DNA from: Oscillospiraceae bacterium
GTDB lineage: Bacteria; Bacillota; Clostridia; Oscillospirales; JAKOTC01
DNA: 43,375 nucleotides
Reading direction: 5' to 3'
Assembly (NCBI GenBank): GCA_035353335.1
Contig: DAOPZJ010000018.1
Coordinates: 1 to 43,375, forward strand
The notes beneath the pieces are model-generated. The model saw nothing but the letters and a program-made list of their open reading frames with translations, ran no database searches and had not been told where the DNA came from. Within the stretch, counting starts at the first letter, position 1, and every line of letters starts with the position of its first letter. Positions 23,720 to 31,683 of the stretch are shown piece by piece. The position numbers and the translations under genes are program-made.

Positions 23720-24688
23720 TTATTTTACGTCGGGCGGATTGGCCGCCTTGGATTTGGCGCGTTTCACCTTTCTGCGATGCACAAGCAATATGATCATTAC
23801 GATGATTAGAGCGATGATTACGAGGAACGGCAGTATCGCCACCAGCGCTACAACGCACCATTTGGCAAATTTCCAAATTGCTTTTACCGAGACGGTAAAC
23901 GCGTTTCCGATGCGCTGCCAGAAGGTCTCGGGTTCGGGCTGAGTCGTCTCCCCGACTTCCCGCAAGCTGATGGTCACAGTGGAATATTCGACCTGCGAGT
24001 CATATCGCTGCAGTGTACCGGTCAGCGACTCGATTTGATAGCGCACATTCGAAAGCGCGTTTTCAATCGTAAGGATGTCTTCCATGCTATCGGCTTTTTC
24101 GAGCAGCGCCAGATAGCGCTCCTCCTGAACCCGCAGAGTTTTCAGATGCGCCTCGGTATCATAATAACTGCCGGTGATATCCTGCGTGCTTTTCGTGTTG
24201 GAGATGACGTTGCCCATAAGGGTGACGTCATTTAAAAAGGCGTCAAGGTTCGAAGCGGGGATGCGCATGGTCAGCGCAGCACTTCGTTTCCCAGTCGAAT
24301 TGAGATTGACGCCGACTTCGGAAGCGCCTTCGATGTAGCCGTTTGCCGCCGCGCAGCGGGCTTTGATTGCCGGGAGCGTTTCTTCATACTTCAGTGTCTC
24401 CATGGTGATTGCGACGTTATAAATCAGCTTCCGGCTCGACTGAACGGGAGGAACGCTGCTGCCGCTTGCGGTAGTCATTGACGGCGCCGATGCTACCATT
24501 GCCGGAGCGCTTGCAACCGAGGCCACCATGCCGCCCTTCGTATCATAATCGGTGGCAGGAGCCATTTCGTTTAACTGGCCGTTGAGTCCCATTGCGTGTA
24601 ATTGATCATCAGGAGCTTCCCTCGATGTTGCCGAGCAGCCGCCCATCAGCAACACCAATACAATCAGAAATAACAATGCCTTTTTCAT
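23720..24688 (-). CDS. DUF4349 lipoprotein
   Basis: 322 aa. An N-terminal lipoprotein signal (KKALLFLIVLVLLMGGC, Cys about residue 18) is followed by a low-complexity Ala/Ser/Met linker. The DUF4349 domain starts at RKLIYNVAITMETLKYEETLPAI, with GYIEGASEVGVNLNSTGKRSAALTMRIP, then a coiled coil (TLRVQEERYLALLEKADSMEDILTIENALSNVRYQIESL) and YDSQVEYSTVTISLRE. A C-terminal transmembrane helix (VVALVAILPFLVIIALIIVMIILLV) with a basic tail closes it. The family is widespread and uncharacterised, and is membrane-bound at both ends. ATG 24688 is chosen because the signal peptide begins there, with AAAGGA 12 nt upstream. It is divergent from the Sfp-type gene. Confidence 0.85.
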   Translation of the reverse strand: MKKALLFLIVLVLLMGGCSATSREAPDDQLHAMGLNGQLNEMAPATDYDTKGGMVASVASAPAMVASAPSMTTASGSSVPPVQSSRKLIYNVAITMETLKYEETLPAIKARCAAANGYIEGASEVGVNLNSTGKRSAALTMRIPASNLDAFLNDVTLMGNVISNTKSTQDITGSYYDTEAHLKTLRVQEERYLALLEKADSMEDILTIENALSNVRYQIESLTGTLQRYDSQVEYSTVTISLREVGETTQPEPETFWQRIGNAFTVSVKAIWKFAKWCVVALVAILPFLVIIALIIVMIILLVHRRKVKRAKSKAANPPDVK

Positions 24689-24797
24689 GTTTGCTTGCCA
24701 TCCTTTCCCTGTTTGAAATGTAAACGGTCTTGTATGATAAATCCGGCTGATGCCGAAAACCATAACCCGTGAAGCGGCGCGGTTTGCCGTTTTTTGC

Positions 24798-24826
24798 TTG
24801 AACAGAGCGCTGTCTCATGATAATAT
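24798..24826 (+). promoter_or_regulatory. Candidate promoter of the Sfp-type gene
   Basis: TTGAAC (24798-24803), 17-bp spacer, TAATAT (24821-24826), 20 bp before the start codon. Moderate match. Confidence 0.5.
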
Positions 24827-24845
24827 GAGTGTGAGGGGTGAGAAA

Positions 24846-25493
24846 ATGTTACAGGCATTCTACACAAATATTTCCAACGTGGATATAGAAGACCAAAACA
24901 ACCTCCGGCTTTGCGGAGAAAAACTCGTCGGAATACACAATAAAAAAGCGATCCGACAGTCAATGGGCGCGCGGCTGCTGCTTTGCAAAGTGCTTGCGGA
25001 GCAATATCCGCAGATTCCTCTGCCGCCGGTAATGACCGAGAATCAAAACGGAAAACCGTATCTTGCGCAGGGCGGGGTCTATTTCAATCTCTCGCATTCG
25101 GGCGACTATGCGGCGCTGGTACTTTGCGACGAGGAGGCGGGCATCGACATCGAAAAGCTCGAACCGCCCAGAATCGCCGTCGCGAAGCGGTTTTTCTCGA
25201 AGCCGGAATATGACTGGCTTTCAAGGCATCCGATGGATTTTTACGAATTATGGGTGTTAAAAGAGAGCTATGTAAAAGCGCTCGGGACCGGGCTGACCAC
25301 ACCGTTGTCTTCATTTTCAATTGTTGTCGGGGATGATATTTCACTGGCGGGAGACGGCCGGGGCGCTTTTGCGTTCTGTTTGTTCAATCAGCCGGAGGGT
25401 TACCGGCTGGCGGTCTGCAAACGGGGCGTGAGAGAGGAATGCAGCCTCGTTGAAATCAATATTGATCCAGAGGGCCGGTATATTCGGCCGTAA
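24846..25493 (+). CDS. 4'-phosphopantetheinyl transferase, Sfp type
   Basis: Transfers the phosphopantetheine arm of CoA to a carrier-protein serine. It has 215 aa, typical of the Sfp/Gsp class. Family motifs are intact: FNLSHSGDYAALVLC (P1/P2 area), GIDIEKLEPP with the Mg-binding Asp and Glu (GIDxE), and FYELWVLKESYVKALGTGL (W-x2-KE-x3-K). No NRPS or PKS gene is in the window, so it may serve the fatty-acid acyl carrier protein or a cluster elsewhere. ATG 24846 is chosen from AGGGGTGAG just upstream. The 3' end overlaps the convergent CHAP gene by 38 bp. Confidence 0.9.
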   Translation: MLQAFYTNISNVDIEDQNNLRLCGEKLVGIHNKKAIRQSMGARLLLCKVLAEQYPQIPLPPVMTENQNGKPYLAQGGVYFNLSHSGDYAALVLCDEEAGIDIEKLEPPRIAVAKRFFSKPEYDWLSRHPMDFYELWVLKESYVKALGTGLTTPLSSFSIVVGDDISLAGDGRGAFAFCLFNQPEGYRLAVCKRGVREECSLVEINIDPEGRYIRP

Positions 25494-26241
25494 CCGCCGT
25501 GCTGCAATAACCCATGATGATCGGGTCCGTGACAGCGAGTTTGCGGCGGCGGATCTGTTTTACTTCATCCTCGGGGATATTGCCCTCGATGGTGGTGATA
25601 TAGGCGATGCCATTCTCGGTTGCGGTGCCGGTCACGATGCCGATGTGGTTGGGATAACCGGCGTATTCGCTGTCAAAAACAATCAGGTCGCCGCGCGCAG
25701 GAATAAAACTGCCGTGGGCGTCATAATAGCGGTTTTTACGCTTGAACCAGAGGCCGGTCGCATAGGCCGAATCATTCCATGGATAGACCGTGTCGATGAA
25801 ACTCGTGCCGAGTTGAGTCTCCGCCTGTTTTAGGCAGTACATCACGAATTCGGTACACCACTGGGCATGCGGATTTCCGAATAGTTCCCCGTAGATGGTT
25901 TTGCCGTCTTTGACCGGATATTGCGGCTGCTGCTCGGCGATGCTGATGAAGGCCTCAATGAATTGGCCCAGAGAGATCTCACGGGGTTGGCCAGACGGAG
26001 TGACGGATGAGGCGGAAGACGCTTTTGAAGGCGCGGAGACGACAGAAGGGGCAGAGGAAATCATCGATGATGAAGATGCGGCAGACGCCGCGGGCGTTGA
26101 ATAGCCCGAGAGCGAACCGAGCGTGATCTGGTCGGGAGAGGAAGAGGCACTTTCTCCTTTTGCCGACGAACAGCCGAACGCGCCCGCCGTCATCAACAGA
26201 GCGGCGAGCAGCGTAATTGTTTTTTGTGAAAACCGGCGCAT
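25456..26241 (-). CDS. CHAP-domain lipoprotein (NlpC/P60-like amidase)
   Basis: 261 aa. A lipoprotein signal (TITLLAALLMTAGAFGC, Cys about 24) precedes a long Ser/Ala-rich linker (about 25-90) and a cysteine peptidase-like domain (about 95-261). That domain has HAQWCTEFVMYCLKQ with the catalytic Cys, PNHIGIVTG with the catalytic His and ITTIEGN as the third residue region. It probably cleaves peptidoglycan cross-bridges or stem peptides outside the membrane. Its ATG overlaps the ridA stop (TGATG), so the two are translationally coupled despite unrelated functions. The 3' end overlaps the convergent Sfp-type gene by 38 bp. Confidence 0.87.
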   Translation of the reverse strand: MRRFSQKTITLLAALLMTAGAFGCSSAKGESASSSPDQITLGSLSGYSTPAASAASSSSMISSAPSVVSAPSKASSASSVTPSGQPREISLGQFIEAFISIAEQQPQYPVKDGKTIYGELFGNPHAQWCTEFVMYCLKQAETQLGTSFIDTVYPWNDSAYATGLWFKRKNRYYDAHGSFIPARGDLIVFDSEYAGYPNHIGIVTGTATENGIAYITTIEGNIPEDEVKQIRRRKLAVTDPIIMGYCSTAVTAEYTGPLDQY

Positions 26242-26618
26242 CAGAGCTTGACGATGCTCTCGATTTCGATGAGAAGATCTTTCGGCAGCCGTGAGACCTC
26301 GACGCAGGAGCGTGCCGGAGGGTCTTTTTTAAAATAAGAGCCGTAGATCTCGTTGACTTTGCCGAAATCGTCCATGTTTTTTAAAAAGATGGTAGTCTTG
26401 ACAATATTGTCGAGTGTCAATCCCTGAGCGGAGAGCAGGCCTTTGATGTTCTCCATGACCTGACGGGCCTGGGCTTCAACGCCTTCGGGTGCGGTGTTGG
26501 TCTCGGGGTTGATGCCGATCATGCCGGAGCAAAAGACAAAACCGCCGGTCTCGACCGCCTGACAATAGGGGCCGAGCGCCTTGGGCGCCGATCCGCACGC
26601 GATAATTTTTTTCTCCAT
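26241..26618 (-). CDS. ridA: RidA-family enamine/imine deaminase
   Basis: Hydrolyses reactive enamine/imine intermediates such as 2-aminoacrylate made by PLP enzymes and serine or threonine dehydratases. Its 125 aa match the family (about 125-130). Seen: PKALGPYCQAVETGGFVFCSGMIG at the N-terminus, VKTTIFLKNMDDFGKVNEIY, and ARSCVEVSRLPKDLLIEIE with the substrate-carboxylate-binding Arg. ATG 26618 has AAGGAG 10 nt upstream; upstream in-frame ATG codons lie over the leader. The first gene of a two-gene unit with the CHAP lipoprotein. A serine dehydratase elsewhere in the window makes its role plausible. Confidence 0.93.
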   Translation of the reverse strand: MEKKIIACGSAPKALGPYCQAVETGGFVFCSGMIGINPETNTAPEGVEAQARQVMENIKGLLSAQGLTLDNIVKTTIFLKNMDDFGKVNEIYGSYFKKDPPARSCVEVSRLPKDLLIEIESIVKL

Positions 26619-26673
26619 GATTTGTTTCTCCTTATTGATAAGGCTGCCGATGGCGGCCAATCTGTTTGTGATT

Positions 26674-26702
26674 ATTTTATCACTTCATTGTAAATTATGC
26701 AA
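26674..26702 (-). promoter_or_regulatory. Candidate promoter of ridA
   Basis: On the minus strand TTGCAT (26702-26697), 17-bp spacer, TAAAAT (26679-26674), with a start about 50 nt before the ridA start codon. Confidence 0.5.
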
Positions 26703-26743
26703 ATAACGAATTTGTAAGAAAAAGAGGAGCGCACGCAAAGGCG

Positions 26744-26770
26744 GCAGAGGCGCACTTTGTGCGCCTCTGC
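26744..26770. other. Strong hairpin downstream of the DUF4830 gene
   Basis: GCAGAGGCGCAC (26744-26755) and GTGCGCCTCTGC (26759-26770) pair perfectly. No T-run follows directly on either strand, so it is a 3'-end stabiliser or a poor terminator for the minus-strand gene upstream. Confidence 0.5.
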
Positions 26771-26819
26771 ATTGAAATCGCGGCACGATGAAATCAGCGA
26801 AATTTTACTTTGCGTTTAA

Positions 26820-26836
26820 ACTTTAACCTTTACACG
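26820..26836. repeat. Second copy of a dispersed 16-mer
   Basis: ACTTTAACCTTTACAC here is the reverse complement of 9141-9156. Both copies lie in intergenic DNA next to gene ends. Confidence 0.4.
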
Positions 26837-26844
26837 AAGAGGTT

Positions 26845-27417
26845 TTAATCACTGGGTCCGACGACTTCGTCGGGAACAACGGTCGGTTCGGCAGTTTCAC
26901 TCTCGGCGGCAGCGGGCAGAGAGACCTCGGCCAACGTTGACGCTTCGGCGCGTTCGGGCGAAAAACCGTGCATAAATCCGCCCAGAGCTTTGCAGCAGAC
27001 GTCTCCGCCGATCACCTCTTCGTTGCGTACGATCACATTGATGACCACTTTGTCGGTGACGCCCGGATAGTTGGTGATGACAAAGGTGTAGCGGGTCGCC
27101 TTTTCACCGCGGTATTTCGTCAGGTCATAACCCTGATTCTTCTGGATGGTGTTATACCGCTCGAGCACCGTGTCGAAATTTTTCGGGATGTAGATAGCGA
27201 TCGTCTCTTCGGGCGTCTCTTCGATCTCCCAGCCGAACTGTTTGATAAATTTGACCAGATCCGCCTGACCGGTTACGGCGTTGTTGCGCGAGGAGGTCTC
27301 TTCGGAGGTTTTGCCTCCGCCTCCGGTCGCAATCAAAATCACCACGATGACGGCCGCGATCAAAATCAGCGCAAAGGCGAGAATTTTCTTGTTTAGTTTA
27401 AATGACCATACCATCAT
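26845..27417 (-). CDS. DUF4830-like membrane-anchored protein
   Basis: 190 aa. An N-terminal transmembrane anchor (KILAFALILIAAVIVVILIATG, about 10-31) is followed by a polar linker. A domain of about 100 residues (LVKFIKQFGWEIEETPEETIAIYIP, YNTIQKNQGYDLTKYRGEKATRYTF, VIVRNEEVIGGDVCCKALGGFMHGF) matches my memory of DUF4830. An acidic, Pro/Glu-rich tail ends the chain. The family is uncharacterised and probably extracytoplasmic. ATG at 27417 is chosen because the anchor begins there, with GGAGAGGGAG upstream; an adjacent ATG at 27414 is equally possible. It lies 83 bp after the lipid-kinase gene, with a weak GGGC/GCCC hairpin between. Confidence 0.75.
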   Translation of the reverse strand: MMVWSFKLNKKILAFALILIAAVIVVILIATGGGGKTSEETSSRNNAVTGQADLVKFIKQFGWEIEETPEETIAIYIPKNFDTVLERYNTIQKNQGYDLTKYRGEKATRYTFVITNYPGVTDKVVINVIVRNEEVIGGDVCCKALGGFMHGFSPERAEASTLAEVSLPAAAESETAEPTVVPDEVVGPSD

Positions 27418-27500
27418 ATAAAAACGCTCCCTCTCCGATACTGTCAAAGTATATTGAGAGAGCGCGTCCGATATGACACAAACAGGGCTTTTTTCGGCCC

Positions 27501-28397
27501 TCAGCGAGGCAGAATGAGCCGAACGGCATGCTGCAGGTTAACGGCCCTGCAGTCGGTATATTCCCCGCCGTTTTCGCCGTCGAGCGTAAAAGCCAGCGGG
27601 ACTTCCGATTGAAAACGGATTTTTGACGCATGGTGAAGGGAGATCAGCTTTCCGTCATAGTGCCGGTTCACCGCCTCGTCAATCAATTGCCCGATCTGCA
27701 TGGTGTCGGGCTTTCGGACCAGCATCACCTCAAATTTACCGTCGCGCAGATTGACCTGGTCATCGGAGAGCCGCATCACCCCGCCGACCGAGGTCGAATT
27801 GGTCACCGCGCCGAAAATATACTCGCCCTCCTCGGTCTCGCCGTCGCAGGTGACTTTGACCCGAAACGGCCTGATATCGCCGACGGAGCGCAGACCGCCC
27901 ATCAGATAGGCGGCATGGCCGAAAAGGTTTTTGTCTTTTTGCGGGGTCTCGTATGAAACTCTCGTAAAAGCGCCGAAAGACGCCACATATGTAAAATAGC
28001 GGTTTTGGAATTCGCCGATATCTTCATAATACAGATCGCCTGTCACAAGATTGCCGGCCGCTTTGAAAATCGAGAGGGGCAAGCCGAGCGATTTGGCCAG
28101 ATCGTTGGTCGTGCCGCACGGAATATAGCCGATCGGGACGTCTTTTCCCGATAGCATGATACCGCTGATGACTTCGTTGAGCGTGCCGTCGCCGCCGCAG
28201 CAGCCGACAACGTCATAATCGCCCGCCGAAGCCGCAAGCAGGTGTGTGGCCTCAGCGCGGGCGGAGGTGATGTGTACCGAGACGGTATAGCCTCCGTCGC
28301 AAAGAATCTTTTTGATTTTCCCGATGCTGCGGACAGCCTGCATTCGGCCTGCGGTCGGATTGACGATTAAAAGCAGCTTTTTTTGTAAGCAGTCCAT
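27501..28397 (-). CDS. Diacylglycerol/lipid kinase family protein (YegS/DgkB-like)
   Basis: Soluble lipid kinase that phosphorylates diacylglycerol or a related lipid, recycling DAG from lipoteichoic-acid synthesis in Firmicutes. It has 298 aa. The DAGK catalytic signature is clear: LLLIVNPTAGR near the N-terminus, VVGCCGGDGTLNEVISGI (GGDGTxNE) and IGYIPCGTTNDLAKSLGLP. The C-terminal beta-sandwich domain includes FGAVTNSTSVGG and LRDGKFEVMLVR. ATG 28397 has AGGGG 7 nt upstream. It is preceded at 16 bp by a 28-codon membrane-peptide ORF that shares its promoter. No anomalies in the kinase. Confidence 0.92.
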   Translation of the reverse strand: MDCLQKKLLLIVNPTAGRMQAVRSIGKIKKILCDGGYTVSVHITSARAEATHLLAASAGDYDVVGCCGGDGTLNEVISGIMLSGKDVPIGYIPCGTTNDLAKSLGLPLSIFKAAGNLVTGDLYYEDIGEFQNRYFTYVASFGAFTRVSYETPQKDKNLFGHAAYLMGGLRSVGDIRPFRVKVTCDGETEEGEYIFGAVTNSTSVGGVMRLSDDQVNLRDGKFEVMLVRKPDTMQIGQLIDEAVNRHYDGKLISLHHASKIRFQSEVPLAFTLDGENGGEYTDCRAVNLQHAVRLILPR

Positions 28398-28413
28398 AGG
28401 CGATCCCCTAACT

Positions 28414-28500
28414 TCAGCGGAAAAGATAAGCGGAGATGCCGCCGATCAGCGTCAGCGTCATCAGGACCGCAAGCACAATCGCCAACACCCTTTTTTTCAT
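28414..28500 (-). CDS. 28-aa single-helix membrane peptide
   Basis: A short ORF, ATG 28500-28498 to TGA 28416-28414. It encodes MKKRVLAIVLAVLMTLTLIG and eight more residues ending in YLFR: a basic start, one hydrophobic helix of about 20 residues and a short tail. A ribosome site (AAAGGA, with GAGGGG further upstream) and a consensus promoter precede it. It ends 16 bp before the lipid-kinase start, so both are on one mRNA. It might be a membrane anchor or partner for the soluble kinase, or a leader peptide. I know of no described homologue. Confidence 0.55.
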   Translation of the reverse strand: MKKRVLAIVLAVLMTLTLIGGISAYLFR

Positions 28501-28540
28501 TTTTCCTTTACCGCCCCTCGCCGTTTCCTGATTTTTTCTT

Positions 28541-28570
28541 ATTATAATGCCGAAGCCCTGTTGATGTCAA
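28541..28570 (-). promoter_or_regulatory. SigA-type promoter of the peptide/lipid-kinase unit
   Basis: On the minus strand TTGACA (28570-28565), 18-bp spacer, TATAAT (28546-28541). Confidence 0.75.
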
Positions 28571-28586
28571 TCCGAATGTTTGACTA

Positions 28587-28615
28587 TTGCATTTTTCGAC
28601 GGAGTGATGTATAAT
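28587..28615 (+). promoter_or_regulatory. SigA-type promoter of the BMP operon
   Basis: TTGCAT (28587-28592), 17-bp spacer, TATAAT (28610-28615). It is back to back with the minus-strand promoter 16 bp away. Confidence 0.7.
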
Positions 28616-28667
28616 GAAACCGCGCTAAAAAGCGTAAGTTGAACAGAATCATTTAGGAGGGTTTTTA

Positions 28668-29951
28668 ATGAAAAAAGCGCTTTCTGTTTTGCTTGCCGTC
28701 GTAATGCTGGTATCACTGGCTGCATTCGTCGGCTGCGGCAGCAAGACATCCTCGACAGCGTCTTCCGTCGAGTCCACCCCGTCGGTTGAATCCACGACAC
28801 CTTCGGTTGAATCCACCGCGTCGGTTGCGTCCGTCGAATCCGCCGCGTCGGTTGCGTCCGTCGCTTCGACTGCGTCGACCGCATCCAAGACATCCACGGC
28901 GACTTCGTCCAAGGCCTCTTCCGCGGCGTCCACGACTTCCACGCCGAAAGAGACTTTTGAAATTGCGTTGGTCACCGATATCGGCACCATCGACGACAAA
29001 TCCTTCAACCAGGGCGCCTGGGAAGGCCTTGTCAAGTATGCGACCGAGAAGAAAATCACCCATAAATATTATCAGCCCAAAGAAAAGAGCAACGCTGCTT
29101 ATCTCGAAGCCATTGATCTCGCCGTAAAAGGCGGAGCCAAAATCATCGTAACCCCGGGCTTCCTGTTCGAAGTTCCGATCTATCAGGCTCAGACCAAGTA
29201 TCCGAGCGTCAAGTTCATCCTTTTGGACGGACAACCCCACACCGAGGATTATAAGACCTATAAGACCGAATCGAACGTCCTCTGCATCCTCTATGCAGAA
29301 GAGCAGGCCGGTTTCTTTGCCGGTTACGCGGCAGTCAAAGACGGCTTCACCGAGCTGGGCTTCCAGGGCGGTATGGCTGTTCCGGCCGTCATCCGTTACG
29401 GTTACGGCTTCATCCAGGGTGCTGAGCAGGCCGCAAAGGAAATGAACCTTGCTGCCGGTTCCATCAAGATCAAGTACAACTACTCCGGCGACTTCGCAGC
29501 CACCCCCGAGAACCAGACACGTGCAGCCGGTTGGTATACCGCCGGAACACAGGTCATCTTCGCCTGCGGCGGCGCAGTCGGCAACTCCGTCATGGCAGCT
29601 GCTGCGGCGCAGAAGGACAAGTGGGTCGTCGGCGTTGACGTTGACCAGTACAACGAGTCTCCCACAGTCATCACTTCCGCAATGAAGATGCTCGGCGAAT
29701 CCGTCTATCAGGCGCTTACGTCCGCTTACGGCACCTCTTTCGAGGGCGGCAAGACCTGGACGCTCGACGTGACCCGCAAGGGCGTCGGCCTCGCGATGGA
29801 TCACAACAAGTTCCTTACCTTCAAGGCGGCTGATTACACTGCCTGCTTCAACAAGGTCGTTGACGGTACTTACAAAGTCAATAACAAGTCCGATATCAAA
29901 ATCGCGGACCTGGGCCTGAAGTATGTTGTTGTCACTGAGATCGCTGACTAA
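28668..29951 (+). CDS. BMP-family nucleoside-binding lipoprotein
   Basis: Substrate-binding lipoprotein of a nucleoside (or related) ABC importer, in the PnrA/BmpA/NupN family. It has 427 aa. A lipoprotein signal ends in AAFVGC. It is followed by an unusually long Ser/Val/Thr/Ala-rich linker (about 25-92). The BMP domain starts at FEIALVTDIGTIDDKSFNQGAWEGL, the standard N-terminus, and continues through KIIVTPGFLF, YAEEQAGFFAGYAAV, GGMAVPAVIRYGYGFIQGAEQAA and VIFACGGAVGNSVMAAAAAQ. SD AGGAGGG precedes ATG 28668. It is first in a four-gene transporter operon, and a strong hairpin after the stop may raise its expression relative to the other subunits. Confidence 0.92.
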   Translation: MKKALSVLLAVVMLVSLAAFVGCGSKTSSTASSVESTPSVESTTPSVESTASVASVESAASVASVASTASTASKTSTATSSKASSAASTTSTPKETFEIALVTDIGTIDDKSFNQGAWEGLVKYATEKKITHKYYQPKEKSNAAYLEAIDLAVKGGAKIIVTPGFLFEVPIYQAQTKYPSVKFILLDGQPHTEDYKTYKTESNVLCILYAEEQAGFFAGYAAVKDGFTELGFQGGMAVPAVIRYGYGFIQGAEQAAKEMNLAAGSIKIKYNYSGDFAATPENQTRAAGWYTAGTQVIFACGGAVGNSVMAAAAAQKDKWVVGVDVDQYNESPTVITSAMKMLGESVYQALTSAYGTSFEGGKTWTLDVTRKGVGLAMDHNKFLTFKAADYTACFNKVVDGTYKVNNKSDIKIADLGLKYVVVTEIAD

Positions 29952-30012
29952 ACAGAAAATTTAAGTTATACCCGTAAACAAACGCATGCGCTTGTAACGC
30001 AGGGTGCGTTGA

Positions 30013-30057
30013 ACGGCAGGCGGAAAGGCGTTAATTTGCGCCTTTCCGCCTTGCCGT
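30013..30057 (+). other. Intercistronic hairpin after the BMP gene
   Basis: ACGGCAGGCGGAAAGGCG (30013-30030) pairs with CGCCTTTCCGCCTTGCCGT (30039-30057) over 18 bp with one bulge. No T-run follows. In ABC operons such hairpins after the binding-protein gene protect its mRNA, or partly terminate. Confidence 0.65.
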
Positions 30058-30156
30058 AGCAAAGCCCGCCAAACAGGATCATCATGCCCGGGCCTTCAAG
30101 GCATTACCGGAAAACTTCGAAAGATGAGGATTTCCGACTGAAAGGAAATGGCTGAG

Positions 30157-31683
30157 ATGGATACTATTATCGAGATGCGCGGCATCACCAAGGAATTTCC
30201 CGGAATCAGAGCGAACGACAAGGTGACGCTGCAGGTCAAAAAGGGCGAAATCCATGCGTTGCTCGGAGAAAACGGCGCAGGGAAATCGACCTTGATGAGC
30301 GTGCTCTTCGGCATGTACGAACCCGAAGAGGGTGAGATTTTCCTGCGCGGGCAAAAAGCAAGGATCTCCGGGCCGAAAACGGCCAACGATCTCGGCATCG
30401 GAATGGTGCATCAGCATTTTAAACTCGTCCACAATTTTACCGTTTTACAAAATATCATCCTCGGCGACGAGACCACGAAATTCGGCTTTTTAAAAATGGA
30501 GCAGGCCTGTAAAAAAGTTGTCGCTTTATCGGAACGGTATGGGCTGAAAGTCGAACCCGACGCGCTGATTTCTGACATCACGGTCGGAATGCAGCAGCGC
30601 GTTGAAATTTTAAAAATGCTCTACCGCGAAAATGAAATATTGATCTTCGACGAGCCAACTGCGGTTTTGACTCCGCAGGAGATCACCGAGCTGATGCAGA
30701 TCATGCGCGAATTGATCAAAGAGGGGAAATCGATCTTATTTATCACCCATAAACTCGAGGAGATCATGGCGGTCGCCGATCGCTGCACGGTGCTGCGGCT
30801 CGGCAAATGCGTCGGTACCGTAGACGTCAAAGACGTCACCGTCGAAAAGCTGTCTGAGATGATGGTTGGCCGCAAAGTGGATCTGGTCGTCCATAAAGAC
30901 CCGAAAACGCCCAAAAACTGCGTACTTCAGGTCGAGGGACTGATGATGAAAACCCGCGGCAGCACGAAAGAAAAACTGAAAGACATCAGTTTTGAGGTCA
31001 AGGCGGGCGAGATCGTGTGCATCGCGGGCGTCGACGGAAACGGCCAGAGCGAATTGATTTATGCGCTGACCGGTCTGATGGTTCCCGACAGCGGCAAAAT
31101 TTTATTAAAAGGCGAGGACATCACCCGCCGAAGCATCCGTTACCGCAACACCCACGGCATTTCGCATATTCCCGAGGACCGGCATAAATACGGGCTGGTG
31201 CTCGATTATACGCTGGCAGAAAACCTCGTACTCCAGCAATATTTTGAACCCCGTTTTTCGACTGCGGGATTTTTGAGAAAACGTGAGATCAACGCCTATG
31301 CCAAGACCCTTGTCGAACAATTCGACATCCGGACCGGCGCGGGCATTTCGACAAAAGCGCGCAGCATGTCCGGCGGAAACCAGCAAAAAGCCATCGCCGG
31401 GCGAGAGATCGCACGAAACCCCGAATTGCTGCTCGCCGTACAGCCCACGCGCGGCCTCGACGTCGGCGCCATCGAATATATGCACCGCCAGATCGTCCGG
31501 GCGCGTGACAACGACAAGGCCGTTTTGGTGGTCTCGTTTGAACTCTCGGAAGTCATGAACCTCGCCGACCGCATTTTGGTCATGTTCGACGGGCAGATCG
31601 TCGCAAACGTAAAACCCTCGGAGGTCACCGAAAACGAACTCGGCCTCTATATGGCCGGCGCGAAGGGAGGAACGAGAAAATGA
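30157..31683 (+). CDS. nupO: Nucleoside ABC transporter, ATP-binding protein (two NBDs)
   Basis: Energises the BMP-dependent importer. Two fused ABC domains in 508 aa. NBD1: Walker A GENGAGKST, signature-region TVGMQQRVEIL (the family's modified form) and Walker B LIFDEPTAVLTP. NBD2: degenerate Walker A AGVDGNGQSEL, canonical SGGNQQK and Walker B LLAVQPTRGLD. This asymmetry is normal for RbsA/NupO-type proteins. ATG 30157 is preferred over 30148, because AAAGGA ends 1 nt before 30148 but 10 nt before 30157. The stop overlaps the next start (ATGA). Gene symbol is by family analogy with B. subtilis NupO. Confidence 0.92.
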   Translation: MDTIIEMRGITKEFPGIRANDKVTLQVKKGEIHALLGENGAGKSTLMSVLFGMYEPEEGEIFLRGQKARISGPKTANDLGIGMVHQHFKLVHNFTVLQNIILGDETTKFGFLKMEQACKKVVALSERYGLKVEPDALISDITVGMQQRVEILKMLYRENEILIFDEPTAVLTPQEITELMQIMRELIKEGKSILFITHKLEEIMAVADRCTVLRLGKCVGTVDVKDVTVEKLSEMMVGRKVDLVVHKDPKTPKNCVLQVEGLMMKTRGSTKEKLKDISFEVKAGEIVCIAGVDGNGQSELIYALTGLMVPDSGKILLKGEDITRRSIRYRNTHGISHIPEDRHKYGLVLDYTLAENLVLQQYFEPRFSTAGFLRKREINAYAKTLVEQFDIRTGAGISTKARSMSGGNQQKAIAGREIARNPELLLAVQPTRGLDVGAIEYMHRQIVRARDNDKAVLVVSFELSEVMNLADRILVMFDGQIVANVKPSEVTENELGLYMAGAKGGTRK

